A DNA stretch of 41,451 bases from Candidatus Levyibacteriota bacterium (lineage in GTDB: Bacteria; Patescibacteriota; Microgenomatia; Levybacterales; UBA12049). The stretch spans positions 979 through 42,429 of the forward strand of contig JACDET010000009.1 of the NCBI GenBank assembly GCA_013816255.1, written 5' to 3'. Each line of letters starts with the position of its first letter. Within the stretch, counting starts at the first letter, position 1. The position numbers were made by a program, and so were the translations under genes. The notes under the pieces are model-generated. The model was not told where the DNA came from. It ran no database searches and was given only the letters and a program-made list of their open reading frames with translations. Positions 8,205-15,284 of the stretch are shown one piece after another.

Positions 8205-8858
8205 ATGCCCAAAACTGCTCAATCATCAAAAACTGTTAAAGCTGTCAAATCAACCAAATCAGCAAAGAAGACCGCTCCAAAAGGGAAGAAATCTATGGCA
8301 CGCGGGCTTATTAAAAAGAAGCCGTATATAGAATTTCTTACGGCATTTTTAAGTATTCCTGTACTTATTTCAGTTCTTCTTCTTAATTCGAATAGCTTAA
8401 AAAACCTTAATGCCAAACCAACTCCGACTCCAATGCCAAGTGTGAATGCGCAATCAGGCTTTTATGCAGAGCCAATAGGAACTGAAAAACCTGTTGAACC
8501 AACTTCTGTTGGTGCGCCGGATGAGCCTTGTGAACGAGGACTTGGACCAGCTGCAATCAGTTCTCCACAGGAAAATGACGTCGTTTCGGATAATCCTGTG
8601 ACAATTGATATTTCTTATGATGATTCACGGTTTTGTGAAGCTGCTTGGGCTTATCGGATTAATGGCGGGAGTTGGTCTGGATATGATGACCGGTCAGTTG
8701 CGCTTTATAATTTACCACAAGGTCCTATCAGGTTTGACTTGCGGGTTAAAAGTATTGTCGGATCTGAGGAAGAAACAGTGACACGCAACTTCACATATAA
8801 TGGTCGTGGAATGATTCTTATCCCGACAAGTCAGACAGGTTCTGATTCTGCACGATAG
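8205..8858 (+). CDS. Membrane-anchored protein with basic N-terminus and Ig-like outer domain
   Basis: 217 aa, not assigned to a family. Residues 1-45 are rich in Lys, Ala, Ser and Thr, resembling histone-like tails. A membrane helix follows (about 46-66, FLTAFLSIPVLISVLLL), then a Pro/Thr linker (KPTPTPMPS), then a domain of about 100 residues with two Cys (EPCERGLG, RFCEAAWAY) and beta-strand pattern ending in an Ig-like VTRNFTYNG. The long cytosolic basic tail could touch nucleic acid while the outer domain is exposed. TATACT occurs 11 nt before the ATG. Confidence 0.6.
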   Translation: MPKTAQSSKTVKAVKSTKSAKKTAPKGKKSMARGLIKKKPYIEFLTAFLSIPVLISVLLLNSNSLKNLNAKPTPTPMPSVNAQSGFYAEPIGTEKPVEPTSVGAPDEPCERGLGPAAISSPQENDVVSDNPVTIDISYDDSRFCEAAWAYRINGGSWSGYDDRSVALYNLPQGPIRFDLRVKSIVGSEEETVTRNFTYNGRGMILIPTSQTGSDSAR

Positions 8859-8861
8859 TTT

Positions 8862-9083
8862 GCTTAGTGCTTAGTGCTTAGTGCTTAGTGCTTAGTGCTT
8901 AGTGCTTAGTGCTTAGTGCTTAGTGCTTAGTGCTTAGTGCTTAGTACTTAGTACTTAGTACTTAGTGCTCAGTGTTTAGTTCTTAGTTCTTAGTCTTCGG
9001 TACTAGTTTTAATACTAACGACTAATCACTAAAGACTAACTACTATGCACTAACCACTAACGACTAAGCACTGACGACTGAAA
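8862..9083. repeat. Heptanucleotide tandem array with an inverted-complement arm
   Basis: Twelve perfect GCTTAGT units (8862-8945) are followed by about seven diverged units (ACTTAGT, GTTTAGT, TCTTAGT). After a short centre come ten units of the complementary type (ACTAACG, ACTAATC, ACTAAGC and others, 9014-9083). The whole forms an imperfect palindrome of about 220 bp. TTAG/CTAA is the constant core while the other three bases vary. It fills the gap before the flippase/DUF2079 gene and runs up to its promoter. It resembles in kind the short tandemly repeated heptamers (STRR) of cyanobacteria. Confidence 0.95.
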
Positions 9084-9112
9084 CAAAAAGCAAAGTGCGG
9101 TATAATACAGTA

Positions 9113-11494
9113 ATGAAATCCCGTCTTTATTCGATTCTCAAATTTGTTATCGGCTGGCCACTCTCAGTTATTGCTTTTGTTTTTATAGCAAAGATACTCA
9201 TAGATCAAGCGCCGACGCTTCAGCCAAATCTTACGTCCATTCAACCGCTTTTGTTTGCAACTGGCATCATCTGTTTTCTCATATTTTATTTCCTCAGAAG
9301 TTATATATGGTATAGGATAGTACGCGGTTTTCATCCTGGGATCTCTTTTAAAGACTCATCCTATATGTGGTCTGTCTCAGAACTTAAACGCTATATACCA
9401 GGTAATGTGTGGTCTTTTTTGGGACGGACGGTCTTATTCGCCAAGAGGGGAGTTGCTAAAAAAGATATTGGCCATGGGCTTATTATTGAAGCAGAAGTAT
9501 TTGTTTGGGGGTGCCTTGTTGTTTCGCTCCTATCGTTACCTTTTTTACTCGCAAATTATTCTGTTTTCTTAGGACAGCTAGCAGGAGGATTACTTGCGCT
9601 TCTTATTGCTTTGTATATTTTTAGCAACCATGTAAGTAAGACGCTTCCTTCCAAACTCCGCTCAGTTACAGCTTTCTTATTTCCACCTTTTGCAGCATCT
9701 GAAAGTTTATTCTTAATTTTCATAAGTACAATTGCGCTATTCTTTTTTGGTTTGGGGAATTATCTCGTTATGAGTTCGGCATTTGGTACTGACCCGCAAC
9801 TTATGTGGCAATTGATTGGTGTTTTCGTTCTTGCGTTTGTAGCAGGATATTTGTCTATTGTTACACCAGCAGGTTTTGGCGTCCGTGAAGGAGTCGTTAT
9901 CTATGCATTATCGAAAATAACATCATCTGGGCTCGCAGCTTTTGCTGCACTTTTTACACGAATTGTTTTAATCTTGGCGGAACTTATCTTTATTCTTCTG
10001 AGTTACATTTGGTACAAAACTGAAAATAAATATGTCCATAACGTTGAAAAAGTGATTAACAAATATCCATATGAAGCAATTGTCTTGAGTATGAGTGCCT
10101 TGTACGCAATCTATATTACCGCTGCTTCTTTTCTCCGCTATGACAATTATTACACTGGTAGATTTGATTTGGGAAACATGGTGCAAACGGTTTGGAATAC
10201 CTTACATGGCAATTTCTTCATGCTGACCAATCCTGATGGAATAGAGCAGATATCCCGCTTGGCATTCCATGCTGATTTTATTCTCATTTTACTTACACCG
10301 TTTTATCTCCTTTGGCAAGATCCTAAGATGCTTCTTCTTATCCAAACTATTGTTGTTTCATGTGGTGCTTTATTTGTCTATCTGATCGCAAAAGAAGTTT
10401 TGAAAAACAACTATATTGGTGTTGTTCTGGCTTTTGCGTATCTTATCAATCCAAGTCTTCAGCGGGCAAATCTTTATGACTTCCATGCAGTCGTTCTCGC
10501 GACCACGTTTCTTTTGGCGACATTTTACTTTTACCTCAAGCGGAAGTATTTGCACTTTATTATCTTTGCCATCTTAGCGGCCCTTTGTAAAGAGCAGATA
10601 TGGTTGATTGTTGCATTGTTCGGACCGTTGATTGCTTTGCATCATAGGAAATGGATATGGGGCGCGGGCATTTTTGCTGTCAGCACAGGAATGTTTTTCT
10701 TTCTTCTTGAATATGCTATCCCAAGCTCCTTGGGCGCAAATCACTTTGCTCTGGAATACTATTCAGGCTTTGGCAGCAGTCCGACCGATATTATAAAAGC
10801 AATCATTCTTTCTCCTGACAAAGTCATGGCTATTGTTATGGAGCCAGAACGTATGCGGTTCTTGACGCAAATATTCTCGCCACTTGGATATCTGTCATAC
10901 GTGTTTCCCTTCACACTTATCTTTGCTGGACCTGATTTACTGATTAGTTTGCTCAGCAGCAACAGTAATCTCTATCAGATTTACTATCAGTATACAGCGA
11001 CAATGACACCATTCATTTTTATCAGTGCTATTTATGGAATGTGGATAATTATAAAAGTAAGTAATTATTTGTCATTCCTTCGTAGGCAGGAATCTAGATT
11101 CCGGATCAAGTCCGGAATGACAATTAGCGTCGTACTTATTTTATATATTTTATATAATGCGTTGCATACCGCCTACGCTTTTGGCCCGATGCCGGGGTCA
11201 AAAGAGCCAAATATTGCTATGTTCACCAAGCCTTTTGGTGATAGAGAATATATCGACACGTTCATTGCTACGATTCCTGAAGAATATAGTGTCGCTGCGT
11301 CCAATAATCTCGGCTCACACCTTTCACAACGTGAGGTAATTTACGTCTTGCCGTATGGTATCGATAGGGCAGATATGGTTTTGGTTTCAGCCAAAGATAA
11401 TTATGCGAAAGAAACCATTGTAATAATGGAAAAGAATTCTCAATATCGAAAGGTTGCTGATAAAGATGGATTTGTGGTTTTTCAAAAGAAGTAG
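9113..11494 (+). CDS. Flippase-like (UPF0104/LPG synthase TM) and DUF2079 fusion membrane protein
   Basis: 793 aa from the ATG at 9113 (the track start 9095 lies before the -10 box TATAAT at 9101-9106). Residues about 1-310 match the UPF0104/YbhN/AglD-type transporter fold: SELKRYIPGNVWSFLGR and TPAGFGVREGVVIYAL. Residues about 320-790 match DUF2079, a polytopic, glycosyltransferase-C-like membrane domain (YTGRFDLGNMVQTVWNT; LCKEQIWLIVALFGP). A role in moving or modifying lipid-linked molecules is inferred from the families only. Residues 654-670 are encoded by an inserted palindromic repeat. Confidence 0.8.
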   Translation: MKSRLYSILKFVIGWPLSVIAFVFIAKILIDQAPTLQPNLTSIQPLLFATGIICFLIFYFLRSYIWYRIVRGFHPGISFKDSSYMWSVSELKRYIPGNVWSFLGRTVLFAKRGVAKKDIGHGLIIEAEVFVWGCLVVSLLSLPFLLANYSVFLGQLAGGLLALLIALYIFSNHVSKTLPSKLRSVTAFLFPPFAASESLFLIFISTIALFFFGLGNYLVMSSAFGTDPQLMWQLIGVFVLAFVAGYLSIVTPAGFGVREGVVIYALSKITSSGLAAFAALFTRIVLILAELIFILLSYIWYKTENKYVHNVEKVINKYPYEAIVLSMSALYAIYITAASFLRYDNYYTGRFDLGNMVQTVWNTLHGNFFMLTNPDGIEQISRLAFHADFILILLTPFYLLWQDPKMLLLIQTIVVSCGALFVYLIAKEVLKNNYIGVVLAFAYLINPSLQRANLYDFHAVVLATTFLLATFYFYLKRKYLHFIIFAILAALCKEQIWLIVALFGPLIALHHRKWIWGAGIFAVSTGMFFFLLEYAIPSSLGANHFALEYYSGFGSSPTDIIKAIILSPDKVMAIVMEPERMRFLTQIFSPLGYLSYVFPFTLIFAGPDLLISLLSSNSNLYQIYYQYTATMTPFIFISAIYGMWIIIKVSNYLSFLRRQESRFRIKSGMTISVVLILYILYNALHTAYAFGPMPGSKEPNIAMFTKPFGDREYIDTFIATIPEEYSVAASNNLGSHLSQREVIYVLPYGIDRADMVLVSAKDNYAKETIVIMEKNSQYRKVADKDGFVVFQKK
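11071..11121. repeat. Palindromic element inside a coding sequence (copy 1)
   Basis: 51 bp bounded by GTCATTCC and GGAATGAC with inner hairpins. It is a multiple of three and stays in frame, adding SFLRRQESRFRIKSGMT to the DUF2079 part of the host protein between hydrophobic segments. Relatives lie between genes at 11500, 14306, 15010, 36903, 38413 and 40553. Confidence 0.9.
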
Positions 11495-11499
11495 TACTT

Positions 11500-11569
11500 G
11501 TCATCCTGAACTAAGTGAAGGATCCCAGAACGGTGAGATTCTTCACCCGATAAACGGGTTCAGAATGAC
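11500..11569. repeat. Intergenic palindromic element
   Basis: Starts GTCATCCTGAA and ends TTCAGAATGAC, with an inner hairpin around GTGAAG/CTTCAC. It lies just after the flippase/DUF2079 stop, where it could also act as a processing or termination hairpin. Confidence 0.85.
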
Positions 11570-11612
11570 ATGGTCTTTGACTTTATACCTCGTACTTTCT
11601 TATACTTAATAC

Positions 11613-12425
11613 ATGATCCATGTGATTAAAGCAGATAGACGCCATGAACCTTTTAGTGAAAGTAAAGTCATGGATTCTATACGACGTGCCAGAATCCCGC
11701 AATCTCTCCAAGGGTCTGTACTCACGCATGTCAAAAGCAAAATATATGATGGCATCTCAACAGCTGAAATTTATCAGCACATTCTTGAATTTCTTGACCA
11801 ATCACCCAAGCCTTTCGTCAAAGCGCGCTACAGCCTCAAAGAAGCAATTATGCTTCTAGGCCCAAGCGGGTATCCTTTTGAGGACTTCGTCGCAAAGCTT
11901 TTGGAGTCGCAAGGATACCAAACGCAAGTCCGACAGATTCTTTCAGGCCGCTGTGTGACCCATGAGATAGACGTTCTCGCCGAGAAAGACGGGCGGACAG
12001 CTGTTATTGAAACAAAGTTCCATAACAGCCCTGGTACGCGTTCTGAGATCCAAGTAGCGTTATATACACATGCGCGGTTTAATGATGTGAAAGTACGCAA
12101 CAGCGTCCATGAGTCATGGATCATAACCAACACCAAAACGACCGTAGACGCCAATAGCTACGCGCACTGTTCCGGGATGAAAATTATCAGCTGGGATTAC
12201 CCGGCGGGGAATAGTCTTCGTGAGATGATTGAGCGGTCAGGTCTGCATCCAATTACCATGGTAACCTCACTTGCTCCGTCACATAAGATGACACTTTTGG
12301 AAAATCATGTCGTACTTTGTCGTGATATTGCCGAAAATCCTGAACTTCTTGATATGCTCTATCTCGGGCGCGCCGACCGTGAAAGGGTACTCGAAGAGGT
12401 AAATGCTTTAAGTAGCACAGAGTGA
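11613..12425 (+). CDS. ATP-cone domain fused to a PD-(D/E)XK nuclease
   Basis: 270 aa. TATACT lies 6 nt before the ATG. Residues 1-85 are an ATP-cone as in NrdR and ribonucleotide reductase (VIKADRRHEPFSESKVMDSI; STAEIYQHILEFL). Residues about 88-200 are a restriction-endonuclease-like (Mrr/Hjc class) core: YPFEDFVAKLLESQGY, then HEIDVLAE and VIETKFHN, giving the E...D...ExK metal site. The family suggests a nucleotide-responsive DNA nuclease. A standalone pair of these domains fits a DNA repair or defence role, but no partner gene is adjacent. Confidence 0.8.
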   Translation: MIHVIKADRRHEPFSESKVMDSIRRARIPQSLQGSVLTHVKSKIYDGISTAEIYQHILEFLDQSPKPFVKARYSLKEAIMLLGPSGYPFEDFVAKLLESQGYQTQVRQILSGRCVTHEIDVLAEKDGRTAVIETKFHNSPGTRSEIQVALYTHARFNDVKVRNSVHESWIITNTKTTVDANSYAHCSGMKIISWDYPAGNSLREMIERSGLHPITMVTSLAPSHKMTLLENHVVLCRDIAENPELLDMLYLGRADRERVLEEVNALSSTE

Positions 12426-12520
12426 AGCTTTTATCTTGTCATCCTCTCTTTTCTCATATTCTTCTTACACGTGACTCATCCATTTCTTACTACAGAGCGA
12501 TAAGATAGTAATTAATGAGT

Positions 12521-12634
12521 GGGGGGCTTAGCCCTCCGAAGCCAGAACCTCAACTGGTTACATTATAAATGCAATAGAGGTGCGAAACTATCCATCGCAT
12601 AAAGCTACGGATGGCGAAGGGGGGTGAGTAAATT
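12521..12634 (+). promoter_or_regulatory. Structured 5' leader candidate upstream of the GlsB-like gene
   Basis: GGGGGG (12521-12526) can pair with CCCTCC (12532-12537). The same CCCTCC can instead pair with the GGGGGG of the ribosome-binding region (12619-12624). Other stems are GGCTT/AAGCC, AACC/GGTT, ATAG/CTAT and CCATC/GATGG. Two competing pairings that mask or free the Shine-Dalgarno are the layout of a translational switch. I could not match it to a known riboswitch class. Confidence 0.45.
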
Positions 12635-12892
12635 ATGGATTTGTTACTTTATGTAGTATTCGGAGGAATTGTTGGTTGGATCGCTTCCATGGTTATGGGG
12701 CGTGACGCACAACAAGGAATCCTTGGAAATATTATCGTCGGTATCGTCGGTGCATTCCTTGGTGGATTCATCATGAATACATTTGGTCAAACAGGGGTAA
12801 GTGGATTTAACCTTTACAGTTTTATCGTCGCTTTACTCGGATCAGTTGTACTTCTCTGGCTTTACAGTATGTTTACGAGCAGAAGAGCGTAA
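12635..12892 (+). CDS. GlsB/YeaQ/YmgE family stress-response membrane protein
   Basis: 85 aa, with three hydrophobic segments and the family pattern GGIVGWIASMVMGRDAQQGILGNIIVGIVGAFLGG. It is preceded by a strong GGGGGGTGAG ribosome-binding region, unlike most genes here. Members are small inner-membrane proteins linked to general stress, with unknown molecular function. The long structured leader suggests control at translation. Confidence 0.88.
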   Translation: MDLLLYVVFGGIVGWIASMVMGRDAQQGILGNIIVGIVGAFLGGFIMNTFGQTGVSGFNLYSFIVALLGSVVLLWLYSMFTSRRA

Positions 12893-12914
12893 ACTAAACA
12901 CGAAGGAATCATTA

Positions 12915-12948
12915 AAAACAAGCTTGGTCGCAAGATCAGGCTTGTTTT
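12915..12948 (+). terminator. Rho-independent terminator after the GlsB-like gene
   Basis: AAAACAAGC (12915-12923) pairs with GCTTGTTTT (12940-12948), with an inner CTTG/CAAG hairpin and the T run at the end. It sits 23 nt after the stop and just before the convergent orphan gene. Confidence 0.75.
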
Positions 12949-12953
12949 GTAGT

Positions 12954-13856
12954 TTATTCGGCTTTATTGTGGCGTGCTTTGGAAGGGATATATTGTTCAG
13001 GGCGTAGTGGTCTATTAATAACTGCTAATCGTGGAGGAGTACCGTTTTGTCGTCCATCTGTGAGTCTAATATCAGCATGTCCAAAAACTACGTGTTGGTC
13101 AGTGCCAAAAACGCGTGTATTTGTGACAACATCTTTCGAATTCCCGTTTTTTACAACTGCAACTAATCCTGCTTCACGAGCACTAACCGGTTTGATAGAA
13201 TACTCATCTGCATTAAGTCCGAGACTTCGTAATGCTTTTGCACTTCTGCGGCGGACTGTACTTCGGAGTTCAGCAATTGGGGTATGTGCCAAATTTTGAA
13301 CTCCCATATTTGAGGCGAGAGGCGTTGTAAGTTTTTTACTCTCAGGGCGACTATCTACTTCTGCGTCAACAAAAAGTACATATGGATCTTTATGTGGTAG
13401 CGGTAAATCACCCCTTGCAACACCATCTAAGTATGCTCTAGGTAATACATTATCGAATCGGCTTGGCTTTCCATCTTCAATCCTACTCAATTCTGCTTGG
13501 TCTAATTCAGCAAAACTAGGGACAACTATTGGACGAAGTTTTGCATCAGTCATAGTTTGGACGCCTTCTGGCTCCAATAAAAAGCCTGGGACTTGTGGAA
13601 GTACAACTGCACCATCCAATCGATCTGCAAGTATTTCTCCTTGTCTTGCAAATTCGCCAAGAACCGATCTTTCTGTTGATAATATTCGTGAAATTCGGCT
13701 ATCAGCAGAAGCATTACCTTTATCATATCCTGTACCAAGAAGACGTTTCATTCTATCAGCTTGTGCATCATGTGCACCCATTGCAGCGACGTTGCGCTTA
13801 ACTTTTCCTTGAAGTTCTCCTAATGATAATCCTCTTTCTGCTACGTTTGCTGGCAT
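12954..13856 (-). CDS. Orphan soluble protein, 300 aa
   Basis: No family recognised. The track start (13898) adds 14 residues, but the ATG at 13856 has AAAGGA 7 nt upstream and is preferred. No membrane segment. The N-terminal 110 residues are charged and helical (GELQGKVKRNVAAMGAHDAQ); the middle has strand-like PYVLFVDAEVD; the C-terminus is basic (RPEQYIPSKARHNKAE). It stands alone, convergent with the GlsB-like gene. Confidence 0.65.
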   Translation of the reverse strand: MPANVAERGLSLGELQGKVKRNVAAMGAHDAQADRMKRLLGTGYDKGNASADSRISRILSTERSVLGEFARQGEILADRLDGAVVLPQVPGFLLEPEGVQTMTDAKLRPIVVPSFAELDQAELSRIEDGKPSRFDNVLPRAYLDGVARGDLPLPHKDPYVLFVDAEVDSRPESKKLTTPLASNMGVQNLAHTPIAELRSTVRRRSAKALRSLGLNADEYSIKPVSAREAGLVAVVKNGNSKDVVTNTRVFGTDQHVVFGHADIRLTDGRQNGTPPRLAVINRPLRPEQYIPSKARHNKAE

Positions 13857-14243
13857 AAATATTCCTTTCGAATAATTTAATTCTACTCTTGTTGTCAAAT
13901 TTTGTCAACAGTCAAATTAGACTTATAGTATTATAACAATTAAGTTAATATAGATAATCATTTGCAGTATGAGAAGCAGTATTGTGACTAGAAAACTATT
14001 TACTTTTATCGCAACCTTTTTCTCAAACTATTTCTTTAAACAAATGACAATGTTTTATTCTTAATTAATCTTTTAGTAAATAATTTTGTCGATCCTTTGA
14101 GAGGAGGGGCAAAATATTTGATTCTTACGTGAATCTTACTAAAGTATACTCTCACTTTTTATGCCTGTCAACATACAGTAAATCTGACAGTAGATCTACT
14201 TTTAGACGATATTAGCCATAAAAGTAAGAAAATAAAAAAGGTA
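13857..14243. other. Gene-free AT-rich stretch
   Basis: The gap between the orphan gene and the lexA promoter holds no convincing ORF or RNA gene. It is strongly AT-rich and includes the upstream region of the orphan gene and short motifs such as AAAGTATACT and AACATACAGTAA; the last recurs near 40.66 kb, perhaps by chance. Confidence 0.5.
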
Positions 14244-14273
14244 TTGACAGTGAACAGATGTTCACTGTATATT
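14244..14273 (+). promoter_or_regulatory. lexA promoter with embedded LexA operator
   Basis: TTGACA (14244-14249), 18-nt spacer, TATATT (14268-14273). The spacer contains the perfect palindrome GTGAACAGATGTTCAC (14250-14265), whose core GAACAGATGTTC fits the Gram-positive LexA (Cheo) box GAACRNRYGTTC. LexA bound here would block RNA polymerase, so the gene is autoregulated. Confidence 0.88.
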
Positions 14274-14279
14274 AGAGAA

Positions 14280-14295
14280 GTAAACATTTGTTCAC
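14280..14295 (+). promoter_or_regulatory. Second, imperfect LexA operator
   Basis: GTAAACATTTGTTCAC repeats the operator 30 bp downstream, with one half site altered. A centre-to-centre spacing of 30 bp is about three helix turns, suited to two dimers on one DNA face. Confidence 0.6.
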
Positions 14296-14305
14296 CATAT
14301 TTAAT

Positions 14306-14377
14306 GTCATCCTCGCGAAGGCGGGGATCCAGAAATAAAAGTGACTAGAGCTAGATTCCCGCCTTCGCGGGAATGAC
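14306..14377. repeat. Intergenic palindromic element in the lexA leader
   Basis: Starts GTCATCCTCGCGAAGGCGGG and ends CCCGCCTTCGCGGGAATGAC, a near-perfect hairpin with about 20-bp arms. It lies between the SOS promoter and the lexA ATG and would form a strong hairpin in the mRNA leader. Confidence 0.9.
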
Positions 14378-14394
14378 AAAAAATTAAATTAATT

Positions 14395-14964
14395 ATGAAA
14401 TTAGATGATGCTATTAAGAAGTTACGGAGGTTTTACCGCTTTGAGAAGCGGCTTCCTACCTATGAAGAGATGTCGGAGCTCTTTGGATTTTCTTCAAAGA
14501 ACGCCAGTTTTAAATTAATAGCCAAATTGATAGAAGCAGGGATTTTGGAGAAAGGGGACAAGGGTAAACTCCTTCCCAAAAATCTCTTCGCAATTCCCCA
14601 TCTGGGGACAATTAAAGCAGGTTATCCAATGCCTGCATTTGAAGCTCATCACGATAACATTGATCTCTTTAGGTATTTGTACGATGTGCAAGGAGATATA
14701 TACTTTCTCACTGTTTCAGGAGATTCAATGATCGACGCACTTATCGGTGAAGGAGACAAAATCATCGTTGATCCGAGTAGGACACCCAAAAATGGTGATA
14801 TCGTCGCAGCCATTGTCGATAATGAATGGACAGTCAAATACTATTACAAAAGAAATGGCGCAGTAGAACTCGTTCCTGCAAATAAGAATTACCCGGTAAT
14901 CTATCCGAGAGAAAGTTTGGAAATTGGTGGAGTAATCATCAGCGTCATACGAAAGTACCATTGA
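14395..14964 (+). CDS. lexA: LexA SOS repressor
   Basis: 189 aa. N-terminal winged-helix region with LPTYEEMSELFGFSSKNASF and KLIEAGIL. The C-terminal S24 peptidase domain has the Ala75-Gly76 cleavage site (GTIKAGYPMP), nucleophile Ser111 (SGDSMID) and Lys148 (EWTVKYYYK). On DNA damage RecA filaments should trigger self-cleavage and release SOS genes. A matching operator lies in its own promoter and a Y-family polymerase follows. It is somewhat shorter than E. coli LexA (202 aa) but complete. Confidence 0.93.
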   Translation: MKLDDAIKKLRRFYRFEKRLPTYEEMSELFGFSSKNASFKLIAKLIEAGILEKGDKGKLLPKNLFAIPHLGTIKAGYPMPAFEAHHDNIDLFRYLYDVQGDIYFLTVSGDSMIDALIGEGDKIIVDPSRTPKNGDIVAAIVDNEWTVKYYYKRNGAVELVPANKNYPVIYPRESLEIGGVIISVIRKYH

Positions 14965-14965
14965 T

Positions 14966-14993
14966 TTAGGGGTTAGGGGTTAGGGGTTAGGGG
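14966..14993 (+). repeat. TTAGGGG heptamer x4
   Basis: Four perfect TTAGGGG units start 2 nt after the lexA stop. Same unit length and TTAG core as the array at 8862-9083. Confidence 0.95.
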
Positions 14994-15009
14994 TTAAAGT
15001 CTGTTTAGT

Positions 15010-15093
15010 GTCATATCGAACACTAGTGAGAGATCTCAATCACTTGCATTAAAACCTCAGTGGTAGGAGATTTCTCCCTTCACTCGAAATGAC
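15010..15093. repeat. Intergenic palindromic element
   Basis: Starts GTCATATCGA and ends TCGAAATGAC, with an inner pair GAGAGATCTC / GGAGATTTCTCC. It separates lexA from the small ORF and the polymerase. Confidence 0.85.
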
Positions 15094-15103
15094 AAATTAT
15101 ATT

Positions 15104-15274
15104 ATGAAAAGAATGCTATTTTTACAATCGATACAAGGACTTCATGGGAAGTCATTACACATTCGTTTGGATGGAACTGTGGGGATTATTTCTATGAGAA
15201 AACCTAGTTTTGTCACGAGATTTGTCCAATCTCTACAAGCAGTCATTGCTTTTATACTTGCTCCGATTCCGTAA
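15104..15274 (+). CDS. Possible small protein in the SOS cassette
   Basis: 56 aa from the ATG at 15104 (the track start at 15089 lies in the palindromic element). It ends 10 nt before the polymerase gene. Basic N-terminal half (LHGKSLHIRLDGTVGIISMRKP) and a hydrophobic C-terminus (FVQSLQAVIAFILAPIP). No family recognised. The tight spacing to dinB favours a real gene; the weak start context does not. Confidence 0.4.
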   Translation: MKRMLFLQSIQGLHGKSLHIRLDGTVGIISMRKPSFVTRFVQSLQAVIAFILAPIP

Positions 15275-15284
15275 GTAGCATATT

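Noticed and set aside
8862-9083. Possible CRISPR array
   Set aside because: The units are 7-bp direct tandem copies with no unique spacers and no cas genes nearby.
12521-12634. Known riboswitch (L box or c-di-GMP GEMM-I) before the GlsB-like gene
   Set aside because: Short likenesses (AGAGGTGCGAA; GCATAAAGCTACGG) occur, but the full secondary structure and conserved core of either class are not present.
12801-13007. 68-aa plus-strand ORF across the terminator
   Set aside because: Out of frame with the GlsB-like gene and runs through a terminator into the orphan gene.
14966-14993. Telomere-like TTAGGGG repeat
   Set aside because: Only four units, internal to a gene cluster, with the 7-bp period of other arrays here; no sign of a replicon end.
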